Shown: positions 1 through 6,598, numbered from the stretch's first letter. The stretch: 24,071 nt of DNA from Chloroflexota bacterium (GCA_016200765.1 JACQEC010000163.1:1-24071), one strand, 5' to 3'. The notes: generated by a model not told the origin, from the letters alone. Numbers and translations: made by a program.

Positions 1-1
1 C

Positions 2-241
2 TTCAACCTGCACAAAAGTCATCTATCGGATCCGATGCGATTGTCGCGTCTGATGATTGCCGCCTGCTTGGCTTATATCTGGGTGGTGTACTTGGGCGTG
101 ATTGCCAAACACGATGGCTGGCGCAAAATCATTCACCGCACAGACCGCTGTGATCTGAGCTTATTTCAGCTGGGACTGCGCCTCTTGAAACATTTCTTGA
201 CTAACGACCTGGGACTGCCCGTCGCGTTCCAACTGTGGTGA
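2..241 (+). CDS. IS4-like transposase, C-terminal fragment
   Basis: The frame is open from the window edge to the TGA at 239-241, so this is the 3' end of a gene that begins outside the window; the internal ATG at 35 is unlikely to be a start. The readable ~79 residues contain the stretch LSRLMIAACLAYIWVVYLG followed by a basic segment with DRCDLSLFQLGL. This resembles the C-terminal end of DDE transposases of the IS4 group, where a hydrophobic helix follows the catalytic Glu region. The catalytic residues are not in view, so activity cannot be judged. The family call is from memory of similar proteins, not from a search. No downstream terminal inverted repeat of the IS could be identified with confidence. 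Confidence 0.6.
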   Translation, partial: FNLHKSHLSDPMRLSRLMIAACLAYIWVVYLGVIAKHDGWRKIIHRTDRCDLSLFQLGLRLLKHFLTNDLGLPVAFQLW

Positions 242-357
242 CGAATTCATCGCTCAATTTTCGGTACGGTGGCAAATGATAAATCAGAACTATTGTTCTT
301 GTCAAATCCGATAAGCGACATCTTGCCGCAAAGGCAGACAAACAATTAACGGCTGTC
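242..357. other. non-coding flank of the transposase gene
   Basis: No convincing ORF on either strand. It probably contains the right end of the insertion sequence, but without the left end the terminal repeat cannot be defined. The octamer CTTGTCAA at 298-305 is the reverse complement of TTGACAAG at 368-375, and GTCAAATCC at 301-309 recurs at 440-448. The stretch is thus related to the hairpin cluster that follows. Confidence 0.4.
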
Positions 358-481
358 CAAAAGTCTCTTGACAAGCTCGCGGGATTCCGCCCCTCGCTCG
401 TGGCGGATAGTCATATCCGCCACTGAAGGCCGCTGGATTGTCAAATCCAGCGGGAGCGAACGTCGTCGGTAACGACTTTTG
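358..481. repeat. compact multi-hairpin element (clustered palindromes)
   Basis: An outer 8-bp inverted repeat, CAAAAGTC (358-365) and GACTTTTG (474-481), encloses a row of short hairpins. These are GCGG/CCGC at 379-382 and 387-390 (loop GATT), a perfect 9-bp stem at 401-409 and 414-422 (loop GTCA), a second perfect 9-bp stem at 431-439 and 444-452 (loop GTCA), and GTCGT/ACGAC at 462-466 and 472-476. The two 9-bp hairpins share the core GGATNGTCANATCC and look like diverged copies. The layout resembles a folded, cloverleaf-like mobile repeat (a REP/MITE-type element) or a structured RNA. It lies next to a transposase tail, which favours a mobile repeat. No coding potential is seen. Confidence 0.55.
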
Positions 482-499
482 AGGGGCCGTGCAAGCAAT

Positions 500-527
500 T
501 TGACAGGCTCACGCCAGTGGGTAAAAT
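500..527 (+). promoter_or_regulatory. sigma70-type promoter upstream of tRNA-Leu
   Basis: TTGACA at 500-505, a 16-bp spacer, then TAAAAT at 522-527. Transcription would start near 534. This is the best -35/-10 pair in the window. It could drive a short transcript ending at the 586-640 hairpin or, by readthrough, tRNA-Leu and the HNH gene. Confidence 0.65.
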
Positions 528-533
528 AATGAT

Positions 534-640
534 AGATTCTATTCTAGCTTTGCGAGGCTAAGAAAAACACTGTAGCGTTTGAAACGGAGGAGTTGAAACA
601 GGCTCGCGCTGTGCGCGGGCCCGTTTCGGCTCCTCTTTTT
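534..640 (+). ncRNA. putative ~107-nt small RNA or tRNA leader
   Basis: The interval between the predicted start (about 534) and the T-run of the 586-640 hairpin has no ORF of note but carries short inverted repeats: TAGC...GCTA around 544-559 and AAAC...GTTT around 564-580. A promoter and an intrinsic terminator bracket it, as expected for an independent small RNA. It does not show the features I would expect of SRP RNA, 6S RNA or a T-box leader. Alternatively it is the 5' leader of the tRNA-Leu precursor, with the hairpin acting as an attenuator. Confidence 0.3.
586..640 (+). terminator. intrinsic terminator-like hairpin
   Basis: GAGGAG (587-592) pairs with CTCCTC (630-635). After a two-base internal loop GAAAC (595-599) pairs with GTTTC (623-627), and the apical part is GC-rich. 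Five T residues (636-640) follow directly. This is a standard rho-independent layout on the + strand. Its position 14 bp before tRNA-Leu and about 60 bp after the 500-527 promoter is unusual. Confidence 0.6.
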
Positions 641-653
641 GCAACCCAACAGC

Positions 654-738
654 GGGCGAGTGGCGGAATAGGCAGACGCGCGAGACTTAAAATCTTGTGT
701 CCGACGAGGACGTGTGGGTTCAAGTCCCTCCTCGCCCA
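654..738 (+). tRNA. tRNA-Leu (anticodon UAA)
   Basis: The acceptor stem GGGCGAG (654-660) pairs with CTCGCCC (731-737), and the discriminator is A738. The anticodon stem CGAGA/TCTTG (681-685, 693-697) holds a 7-base loop with TAA at 688-690, decoding UUA. A long variable arm (about 698-713), typical of class II tRNAs, supports Leu. The T arm at 714-730 has the TTCAAGT loop, but its second stem pair is T715-T729, a mismatch. The 3' CCA is not encoded. The HNH gene begins 23 bp downstream, so the two may share a transcript. Confidence 0.9.
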
Positions 739-761
739 AACCAATCTTGAGGCAACCTGAC

Positions 762-1271
762 GTGGATGGAAGTGTGTTAGTCCTCAACGCCACCTACGAG
801 CCGCTCAACGTCGTTTCGGTGCGGCGCGCGATTGTGCTGCTCCTGAAAGAGAAGGCTGAGGTTGTCGAGGCCGCCCAGGCGCGGCTGAGGGCCGAAAGCA
901 CCAGCTTTCAGTACCCGCTGGTCATCCGCCTTGTGGCGTATGTGAAGGTGCCACGGCAGTTGAGTCTGCCGCTGACCCGCCGGACGGTGCTGGCGCGCGA
1001 CCAATACACGTGCCAGTATTGCGGCACGCAGCCCGGCAAAAACAACCTGACGGTGGACCACGTGATCCCCCGCTCGAAGGGCGGCCTGACGCTGTGGGAG
1101 AACGTCGTGGCGGCCTGCGGAGGGTGCAACCAGCGCAAGGGGAACCGCACCGTGCACGAAGCGGGTATGGCGCTACATAGCAAGCCTGCCCGCCCGCGCT
1201 ACATCGCCATCGCGTTCATCGGGCACAGCAATGCGCCCACCGTCTGGCACAAGTATTTGCAGAGCGCGTAA
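762..1271 (+). CDS. HNH endonuclease
   Basis: A 169-residue protein of the small bacterial HNH nuclease family. The motif region is clear: C84/C87 and C119/C122 as the two zinc-knuckle pairs, the DH pair at 99-100, then GGL and N114, giving the His-Asn-type metal finger between a conserved N-terminal domain (LVLNATYEPLNVVS) and a short C-terminal tail. The open frame runs back into the tRNA, so the start must lie after 738. GTG at 762 is preceded by GAGG (748-751) and begins just before the conserved SVLVLNATYEPL block; TTG at 747 is the alternative. Standalone proteins of this type are widespread and their biological role is mostly unknown; nicking or repair-type DNA cleavage is only inferred. 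The gene lies just downstream of tRNA-Leu and is followed by a strong hairpin at 1317-1347. Confidence 0.88.
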   Translation: MDGSVLVLNATYEPLNVVSVRRAIVLLLKEKAEVVEAAQARLRAESTSFQYPLVIRLVAYVKVPRQLSLPLTRRTVLARDQYTCQYCGTQPGKNNLTVDHVIPRSKGGLTLWENVVAACGGCNQRKGNRTVHEAGMALHSKPARPRYIAIAFIGHSNAPTVWHKYLQSA

Positions 1272-1316
1272 CCGGCTTGCGCGCGCTGGCGTTCCGCAGG
1301 GCTTCGCAAACGATGG

Positions 1317-1347
1317 GAAACCCGTTTTCTTCATGAAAACGGGTTTC
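1317..1347. terminator. perfect 13-bp inverted repeat (terminator or operator)
   Basis: GAAACCCGTTTTC (1317-1329), loop TTCAT, GAAAACGGGTTTC (1335-1347). It lies 45 bp after the HNH stop codon and could terminate that transcript, although no clear T-run follows outside the stem. The same palindrome spans the predicted -35 element of the next promoter (1330-1335), so an operator role is equally possible. Confidence 0.5.
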
Positions 1348-1357
1348 TGGTTATAAT
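1330..1357 (+). promoter_or_regulatory. promoter of the galE operon, leaderless
   Basis: TATAAT at 1352-1357 with a weak -35 (TTCATG, 1330-1335) at 16-bp spacing. Only six bases separate the -10 from the ATG at 1364, so the predicted start of transcription coincides with the start codon. The -35 lies in the loop and stem edge of the 1317-1347 palindrome. Confidence 0.5.
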
Positions 1358-1363
1358 GACCGC

Positions 1364-1489
1364 ATGACCGAGCCGCTAATTATCCGCAAAGAGGTTGTTG
1401 TCAAAGATGACGGCCGCATCGTTATCTTCTACTCGTTTGAGCGCCCTCAGCCTCCGGACAAACCTTTATCAGAAGCAGGACATCCATGA
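1364..1489 (+). CDS. 41-residue small protein, leaderless, coupled to galE
   Basis: ATG 1364 to TGA 1487-1489. The product begins MTEPLIIRKEVVVKDDGRIV and continues IFYSFERPQPPD. The alternation of charged and beta-branched residues suggests a small beta-hairpin, with no membrane segment or signal peptide. The start lies six bases after a consensus -10, and the stop overlaps the galE start (ATGA at 1486-1489), so translation of galE may depend on reading this ORF. It may be a small protein of unknown function or a leader peptide. I do not recognise the family with confidence. Third-position GC preference is visible in the first ~32 codons but fades at the end, as if only the front part is under coding constraint. 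Confidence 0.55.
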   Translation: MTEPLIIRKEVVVKDDGRIVIFYSFERPQPPDKPLSEAGHP

Positions 1490-2463
1490 ATATTCTCGTG
1501 ACGGGCGGCGCGGGCTATATCGGCTCGGCCGCCGCGGACGCCCTGCTCAAAGCAGGCCATCGTGTCACCGTCTATGACAACCTCTCGACCGGCCACCGGC
1601 AGGCCGTTCCGCTGGGTGCGCGACTTGCGCACGGCGACCTGGCCGACCGGGCCGCGCTGGCGGCGTTGTTCGCGTCGGAGCCATACGAGGCGGTCATGCA
1701 CTTCGCCGCCTCCATCGAGGCGGGCGAAAGCATGAAGGCGCCCGGCGCGTTCTTCCGCAACAACGTCGCCCACTCCAACAACGTCATCGAGGCGGCTGTC
1801 GAGCATGGCGTCAGACGCTTCGTCTTGTCGTCCACGGCGGCGGTCTTTGCCGGCAGTGACGAGCCGCTGCGGGAGGACTCGCCGATCCAACCCGCGAACG
1901 TCTATGGCGAGACAAAGTTAATGATTGAGCGGATGCTGGAATGGTACCGGCAGATCCACGGCCTGCACTATGCGGCTTTGCGCTATTTCAATGCGAGCGG
2001 CGCTCTGGCCGGCCGCGGTGAAGCGCACCAGCCGGAAAGCCACCTGATCCCGCGCGTCTTGCAAGTGGTGTTGGGGCAGAAGCCTTCGATTGCCATCTAC
2101 GGCACCGACTACCCGACGCCCGACGGCACCTGCGTCCGCGATTATATTCACATTTCTGACTTGGTTTCAGCGCACCTGCTGGCAATCGCCGCGCTGGCTG
2201 ATGCCGAGTCGCTGGTCTATAATCTGGGGAACGGCGCCGGCTACTCGGTCAAAGAAGTGGTTGATACGGCGCGCGCGATCACCGGCCATCCGATTCCGGC
2301 GGAGGAGTGTCCGCGCCGCGTCGGTGACGCGCCGCGCTTGGTGGCCTCGGCGGAGAAGATTCGCCGAGAGCTGGGCTGGGCGCCGCGCTACCCGGCCTTG
2401 CAAGAGATTATTGCCTCCGCGTGGGAGTGGCACCGCGCGCACCCGGCGGGTTACGCCGGATGA
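1486..2463 (+). CDS. galE: UDP-glucose 4-epimerase
   Basis: A 325-residue extended SDR enzyme that interconverts UDP-glucose and UDP-galactose, cytoplasmic, NAD-dependent. The nucleotide-binding GGAGYIGS lies at residues 7-14, the Ser/Thr pair of the active site in LSSTAAVF near 114-121, and the catalytic Tyr140 and Lys144 in VYGETK. The segment IYGTDYPTPDGTCVRDYIHISDL (about 204-226) is diagnostic for GalE rather than for other sugar epimerases. Length matches the family (about 325-340). The start overlaps the stop of the 41-codon ORF, and its own stop overlaps the start of the next epimerase gene, so the genes are translationally coupled. It supplies UDP-galactose for the glycosyltransferases downstream and forms Leloir-type interconversion with galT; no galactokinase gene is in the window. 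Confidence 0.93.
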   Translation: MNILVTGGAGYIGSAAADALLKAGHRVTVYDNLSTGHRQAVPLGARLAHGDLADRAALAALFASEPYEAVMHFAASIEAGESMKAPGAFFRNNVAHSNNVIEAAVEHGVRRFVLSSTAAVFAGSDEPLREDSPIQPANVYGETKLMIERMLEWYRQIHGLHYAALRYFNASGALAGRGEAHQPESHLIPRVLQVVLGQKPSIAIYGTDYPTPDGTCVRDYIHISDLVSAHLLAIAALADAESLVYNLGNGAGYSVKEVVDTARAITGHPIPAEECPRRVGDAPRLVASAEKIRRELGWAPRYPALQEIIASAWEWHRAHPAGYAG

Positions 2464-3410
2464 AGGTCTTGGTAACAGGCGGCGCGGGCTTCATCGGCTC
2501 GCACGTGGTGGACGTGCTGATTGAAGCCGGGCATGAGGTGGTCGTCGTGGACAACCTCTCAACAGGCCGTGCCGTCAACCTCAACCCGGATGTGCGATTT
2601 TATCGCGCCAATATCTGCGACCCGCAGTTAGGCGAAATTTTCGCCGCTGAACGGTTCGCCGCGGTGATGCATCTGGCGGCCAAGGCCAGTGTGCCGGAGT
2701 CTCTGCGCCAGCCGCTGTTGTACGCAGACGTGAACTTGCGCGGCTCACTGCATCTGCTCGATCTGTCGCGGCGGCACAGAGTCGGCAAGTTTGTCTACAG
2801 TTCAACGTGCGCGGCGTACGGCGAGCCCAAGGTTCTGCCCGTGGATGAGACCCATCCGATTCATCCTTTATCCGTCTATGGCGCCACCAAGGTTCAAGTC
2901 GAGACCTACCTCGCGCTCTATGGGGAGCATTGGGGCTTGCGCTACACGGCATTGCGCTACGCCAACGTCTACGGGCCGCGGCAAGACCCGTTTGGTGAAG
3001 CGGGCGTGGTGGCCGTCTTCGCCAACCAGATGGCGCGGGGCGAAGCGTGCGTGATTAACGGCACCGGAGAGCAGGAGCGCGATTTTGTCTATGTGGGTGA
3101 CGTCGCGGAAGCAAACCGGCTGGCGCTGGAGCGGGGCGATGGCGAGGTCTTTAACATTGGTTCGGGGCGCGGCACATCGGTGAACCAGCTCTTTGATCAT
3201 CTGCGTGAGGCGATTGGCTATGCCCGCCTGCCGCATTATGCGCCGCCGCGCGCGGGAGAGATACAGAAGATTTACCTCGACACACGCAAGGCGCGCGAGC
3301 AACTGGGCTGGCGAGCGCAGACAACGCTTGGCGACGGCCTGACGCTCACGGTCAGTTCGCTCGTCACCAACCCCTCTGCCAAAGGTGGGAGAGGGGGTGA
3401 GGATGTCTGA
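2460..3410 (+). CDS. NAD-dependent UDP-sugar epimerase (GalE-like SDR)
   Basis: A 316-residue extended SDR paralogous to the preceding gene. GGAGFIGS lies at 7-14, the SST of the active site at 114-116, and Tyr140/Lys144 in VYGATK. It lacks the GTDYPTPDGT segment typical of true GalE and has instead GTGEQERDFVYVGDV, as in the broader UDP-glucose/UDP-N-acetylglucosamine/UDP-glucuronate epimerase group. The exact substrate is uncertain. The ATG at 2460 overlaps the galE stop by 4 bp; the open frame extends upstream to 2421, but those residues do not belong to the fold. After LGWRAQTTLGDGLTLTV the last ~18 residues (ending SAKGGRGGEDV) are encoded by a palindromic GC-rich repeat and probably replace the native C-terminus. 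Confidence 0.85.
   Translation: MKVLVTGGAGFIGSHVVDVLIEAGHEVVVVDNLSTGRAVNLNPDVRFYRANICDPQLGEIFAAERFAAVMHLAAKASVPESLRQPLLYADVNLRGSLHLLDLSRRHRVGKFVYSSTCAAYGEPKVLPVDETHPIHPLSVYGATKVQVETYLALYGEHWGLRYTALRYANVYGPRQDPFGEAGVVAVFANQMARGEACVINGTGEQERDFVYVGDVAEANRLALERGDGEVFNIGSGRGTSVNQLFDHLREAIGYARLPHYAPPRAGEIQKIYLDTRKAREQLGWRAQTTLGDGLTLTVSSLVTNPSAKGGRGGEDV
3367..3402. repeat. GC-rich palindromic repeat at the end of the epimerase gene
   Basis: CCCCTCT (3371-3377) and AGAGGGG (3390-3396) form a hairpin with flanking CACC and GGTGAGG tracts. It belongs by sequence to the same type as the 3608-3655 palindrome. It encodes the C-terminal tail of the upstream protein, and its right edge (GGTGAGG at 3396-3402) supplies the purine-rich sequence directly before the galT ATG. 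Confidence 0.5.
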
Positions 3411-4386
3411 ACTGCGCTGGAACCCGCTGTTGGGGGAATGGGTCATCACGGCGACGGGGCGGCAAGACCGCACCTACCTTCCGTCGGCGACAGACTGCCC
3501 GCTCTGCCCGAGCCGCGACCCGTCCATGCCAACCGAGATTCCGCGCGCGGACTTTGAGATTGTCGTATTCGAGAACCGCTTTCCCGCCTTGCGCCGAGAA
3601 CTGCCCACCCTCACCCCCAACCCCTCTCCTTTCAAGGGAGAGGGGAGGGTGAGGGCGGCCCAAGGCGTCTGCGAAGTGGTTGTCTATACCCCACAGCACG
3701 AGGGCACGCTAACCGATCAACCGGTTAGTCAGATTTACAAGCTGATTCGGGTCTGGACGGATCGCTACGCCGCGCTGGGCGCCCTGCCGTTTGTGAAGTA
3801 CGTGTTTATTTTTGAGAACAAAGGCGATGTGGTTGGCACGACCCTGCATCACCCACATGGGCAAATCTATGCGTTCCCGTACGTGCCGCCCATACCGGCG
3901 CGCGAGTTGGCCGCGGCCCGCGCTCACCGCGCCGAGACGGGACGCTGTCTCTTGTGCGATATTGTGGCATCCGAGCGGGGCGACGGGCGGCGCGTCATCG
4001 CGGCAGACGAGCATTTCGCCGCGTATGTGCCGTTCTTCGCGCGGTTCCCGTACGAGGTCCATATCGCGGCGACCGCGCATCGCGAGTCGCTGACAGAATT
4101 CACTGACGTCGAGCGCTGGGCGCTGGCGCAGATGCTGAAAGAGGTGCTGATGCGCTACGATGCGCTGTTTGGCATCTCACTGCCCTATATGATGGTGCTA
4201 CACCAAGCGCCGGTGGGCGGAGACCCTGACGCGCACTTTCACATCGAATTCTACCCGCTCAATCGCACCCGCGAGAAACTCAAGTATCGCGCCGGCTGTG
4301 AGAGCGGCGCCGGCACCTTTGTGACCGATGCCCTGCCGGAAGAGTGGGCGGCGCAGTTGGCCGCGTCGTCAGTCCGGCGTGTATGA
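3403..4386 (+). CDS. galT: galactose-1-phosphate uridylyltransferase with in-frame repeat insert
   Basis: A 327-residue HIT-superfamily nucleotidyltransferase that exchanges UMP between UDP-glucose and galactose-1-phosphate. Zinc ligands C32 and C35 lie in DCPLC, the catalytic motif HHPHGQ is at 149-154 (His152 nucleophile), and the C-terminal HFHIEFYPL is the second HIT-like half. ATG 3403 was chosen because MSELRWNPLLGEWVI is the usual N-terminus; it overlaps the epimerase stop by 8 bp. Residues about 69-86 (TLTPNPSPFKGEGRVR) are encoded by a 48-bp palindrome at 3608-3655, sit between FPALRREL and GVCEVVVYTP, and are absent from the family core, so this is an in-frame repeat insertion in a surface loop. 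The 3' end overlaps the next gene by 4 bp. No galactokinase is nearby, so the enzyme may serve nucleotide-sugar supply rather than galactose growth. Confidence 0.92.
   Translation: MSELRWNPLLGEWVITATGRQDRTYLPSATDCPLCPSRDPSMPTEIPRADFEIVVFENRFPALRRELPTLTPNPSPFKGEGRVRAAQGVCEVVVYTPQHEGTLTDQPVSQIYKLIRVWTDRYAALGALPFVKYVFIFENKGDVVGTTLHHPHGQIYAFPYVPPIPARELAAARAHRAETGRCLLCDIVASERGDGRRVIAADEHFAAYVPFFARFPYEVHIAATAHRESLTEFTDVERWALAQMLKEVLMRYDALFGISLPYMMVLHQAPVGGDPDAHFHIEFYPLNRTREKLKYRAGCESGAGTFVTDALPEEWAAQLAASSVRRV
3608..3655. repeat. 48-bp nested palindrome inserted in galT
   Basis: Outer arms CCCTCACCC (3608-3616) and GGGTGAGGG (3647-3655); inner arms CCCCTCTCC (3621-3629) and GGAGAGGGG (3637-3645). 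The length of 48 bp is exactly 16 codons, which keeps galT open. Its translation TLTPNPSP...GEG is the familiar product of a dispersed repeat that is over-represented in some Chloroflexota and Cyanobacteria; that frequency statement is from general knowledge. Confidence 0.75.
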
Positions 4387-5465
4387 AAGTCGCGATCAAC
4401 GCCAGCTTCCTCAACCGGCCCGACACCGGCAGTGGGCAGTATTTGACACATCTGGCCGCAGAACTGCGCCAGCCGGAGTATGGGATAGAACTGCAACTCG
4501 TTCAGCCACCGTCGGACGGCAACTTCACCAAGCTCATTTTTGAACAGATCACATTTCCGCGGGCCGCGAGCGCCGGGCGCGCCGACCTGGCGCACGTGCC
4601 GTACTGGGGGTCGGCGTTGTTTCCGCGCGTGCCGACCGTCGTCACCATCCACGACCTGATCCCATTGCGTTTGCCCGCCTACCGCGGCTCGCCGAACGTA
4701 CGCGCCTACATGCGGCTGGTCGCGCAGGCGGCGGCTCGCGCGCGGATGGTCATTACCGACTCTGAAGCGTCCCAGCGCGATATTGTTCGCCTGCTGGGGC
4801 TACCCGAACGCAAGGTGCGAGTGGTCTATCTGGCCGCAGACGAGCGTTTCCGTCCGGTGACTGACGACGCGGTGCTGGAAACGGTGCGGCAGAAGTATCG
4901 CCTGCCTGATGCCTTTGCGCTTTACCTCGGCGGGTTTGACCAGCGCAAGAACGTGTTGAACGTGGTGCGCGCTTTTGCGCTGGTGGCTAAGGGGCTGGGG
5001 CCGGATTATTCGCTTGTGTTGGCCGGGCGGCTACCGGAGCGCAAGGCGAGTTCCGACCTGTTCCCCGATGTGCGCCCGCTCATCAATGAGCTAGGGTTGA
5101 CCGAGTATGTTCACCTCATCGGGGAGATACCCGAAGCGGATAAGGCGGCGTTGTACACGCTGGCGCACTGCTTTGTCTGGCCGTCCATCTACGAAGGCTT
5201 CGGTTTGCCGGTGCTGGAGGCGATGGCGTGCGGCACGCCGGTGGTTACCAGCAACGGTGGATCGCTGGCAGAGATTGTCGGCGACGCCGGCTTTGCCGTT
5301 GATCCAGACGACGTGCGCCAGCTGGCCGGTGCGATCATTCCCAGCCTGATAGACGCTGGGTTAAGGCAATCGCACCGCGAAAAAGGGCTTGCGCGAGCCG
5401 CCGATTTCACGTGGGCAAAGTGCGCGCGCGAGACGGTTGAGGTCTACCGGGAAGCCGTGCGATGA
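4383..5465 (+). CDS. GT4-family glycosyltransferase
   Basis: A 360-residue GT-B fold glycosyltransferase, probably retaining and using a nucleotide sugar. The N-terminal acceptor domain starts MKVAINASFLNRPDTGSGQY. The C-terminal donor domain (about 170-350) contains FALYLGGFDQRKNV and the signature EGFGLPVLEAMACGTPV, with the EX7E glutamates at 271 and 279. The frame is open upstream to 4344, but ATG 4383, overlapping the galT stop by 4 bp, gives the normal N-terminus. There is no membrane span, so it acts at the cytoplasmic face on a lipid-linked glycan. The operon context implies exopolysaccharide or cell-surface glycan assembly; donor and linkage cannot be read from sequence. Confidence 0.9.
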   Translation: MKVAINASFLNRPDTGSGQYLTHLAAELRQPEYGIELQLVQPPSDGNFTKLIFEQITFPRAASAGRADLAHVPYWGSALFPRVPTVVTIHDLIPLRLPAYRGSPNVRAYMRLVAQAAARARMVITDSEASQRDIVRLLGLPERKVRVVYLAADERFRPVTDDAVLETVRQKYRLPDAFALYLGGFDQRKNVLNVVRAFALVAKGLGPDYSLVLAGRLPERKASSDLFPDVRPLINELGLTEYVHLIGEIPEADKAALYTLAHCFVWPSIYEGFGLPVLEAMACGTPVVTSNGGSLAEIVGDAGFAVDPDDVRQLAGAIIPSLIDAGLRQSHREKGLARAADFTWAKCARETVEVYREAVR

Positions 5466-6574
5466 ATGTGTTGATGATCTCCAAGGCGTGCGTGTTCGGC
5501 GCCTACCAGCGCAAGTTGGAAGAGCTGGCGGCACGCGGAGTAACCCTCACGGCGCTGGTGCCGCCCTACTGGAAGGACGAACGCGGCGTCATCCTGCTCG
5601 AAAAGAAGTTCACCCATGGCTATCGCCTGATCGTCGCGCCGATGCGCTTCAATGGTCATTTCCATATCCACTATTACCCGTCACTGGCGCAGGTCTTGCG
5701 CGAGATTCACCCCGACATTGTCCACATTGACGAAGAGCCTTGGGATTTCGTGACGTTTCATGCCGTGCGCGGCGCGCGGGCGATTGGCGCTCGCCCGCTG
5801 TTCTTTACGTGGCAGAATCTCCTGCGTTTCTACCCACCGCCGTTCAGCGGGTTCACGCGCTATAGCTTCCGCCACTGCGCGCACGCGATTGCCGGCAACG
5901 CCGATGCGCAACATGTCCTGTGCGCCAAAGGCTATCGGGGCGAGATCAGTATTATCCCCCAGTTTGGCGCAGACCCGTCTATCTTCCAGCCGCGCCCCGA
6001 ACCGGGGCGCAAGGCGGACGCCGATGCGCCGTTTGTCATCGGGTATATTGGCCGCCTGATTCCGGAGAAGGGCGTGGATACCCTTTTGAGGGCTGTGAGC
6101 GGCCTCGACGGGCGATGGGAGGCGCGCCTGCTAGGCGCGGGACCGGCCCGCGATGGGTTGCAACGTCTGGCGGCGCAACTCAGGCTGGATGGGCGGGTGG
6201 TCTTTCAGGCGCAGGTGCCTTCGACGCAGATGGCGGCGTATTACCAGCAACTCGATTTACTGGTGCTGCCCTCGCGCCGCGCGCTGAACTGGACCGAGCA
6301 GTTCGGGCGGGTATTGGTGGAGGCCATGGCCTGCGGTGTGCCCGTGATCGGCTCAGATTGCGGCGAAATTCCAAACGTCATTGGCGACGCCGGTTTGATC
6401 TTTCATGCCAATGATGCTGATGCGCTGCGTGCGCATATCCGGCGCGTGATGAGCGACGCCGACCTGCGCGCCCAAATGAGCCATCGGGGACGGGCGCGCG
6501 TGATGGAGAAATTCACGATGGCCGGGGTGGCGCAGCGGACCGTGGAGGTCTATGAGCAGATGATGCGACATTGA
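5462..6574 (+). CDS. GT4-family glycosyltransferase
   Basis: A 370-residue GT-B glycosyltransferase. The N-terminal domain contains PDIVHIDEEPWDFVTFHAV, and the C-terminal donor-binding domain begins with FVIGYIGRLIPEKGVDTLL near residue 195. The motif FGRVLVEAMACGVPVIGSDCGEIP starts at about residue 281, with a conserved Glu at 288. It differs clearly from the preceding and following GT4 genes, so it is not a recent duplicate. The ATG overlaps the previous stop by 4 bp, indicating translational coupling. The substrate is unknown; it presumably adds a hexose to the same lipid-linked oligosaccharide as its neighbours. Confidence 0.9.
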   Translation: MNVLMISKACVFGAYQRKLEELAARGVTLTALVPPYWKDERGVILLEKKFTHGYRLIVAPMRFNGHFHIHYYPSLAQVLREIHPDIVHIDEEPWDFVTFHAVRGARAIGARPLFFTWQNLLRFYPPPFSGFTRYSFRHCAHAIAGNADAQHVLCAKGYRGEISIIPQFGADPSIFQPRPEPGRKADADAPFVIGYIGRLIPEKGVDTLLRAVSGLDGRWEARLLGAGPARDGLQRLAAQLRLDGRVVFQAQVPSTQMAAYYQQLDLLVLPSRRALNWTEQFGRVLVEAMACGVPVIGSDCGEIPNVIGDAGLIFHANDADALRAHIRRVMSDADLRAQMSHRGRARVMEKFTMAGVAQRTVEVYEQMMRH

Positions 6575-6598
6575 CGATTTTGGCGCGCCGAGTAAAAT
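6571..6598 (+). promoter_or_regulatory. internal promoter, leaderless
   Basis: TTGACG (6571-6576), a 16-bp spacer, TAAAAT (6593-6598), then seven bases to the ATG at 6606. The TTGACG overlaps the stop codon of the preceding gene. Spacing predicts a transcript starting at or within a base or two of the start codon. Confidence 0.55.

Noticed and set aside
714..761. HNH start codon inside tRNA-Leu (GTG 714)
   Set aside because: It overlaps the T arm of the tRNA, and the conserved part of the protein begins after 762.
539..793. Minus-strand ORFs over the tRNA-Leu region
   Set aside because: They read through the tRNA and the terminator hairpin and have no recognisable features.
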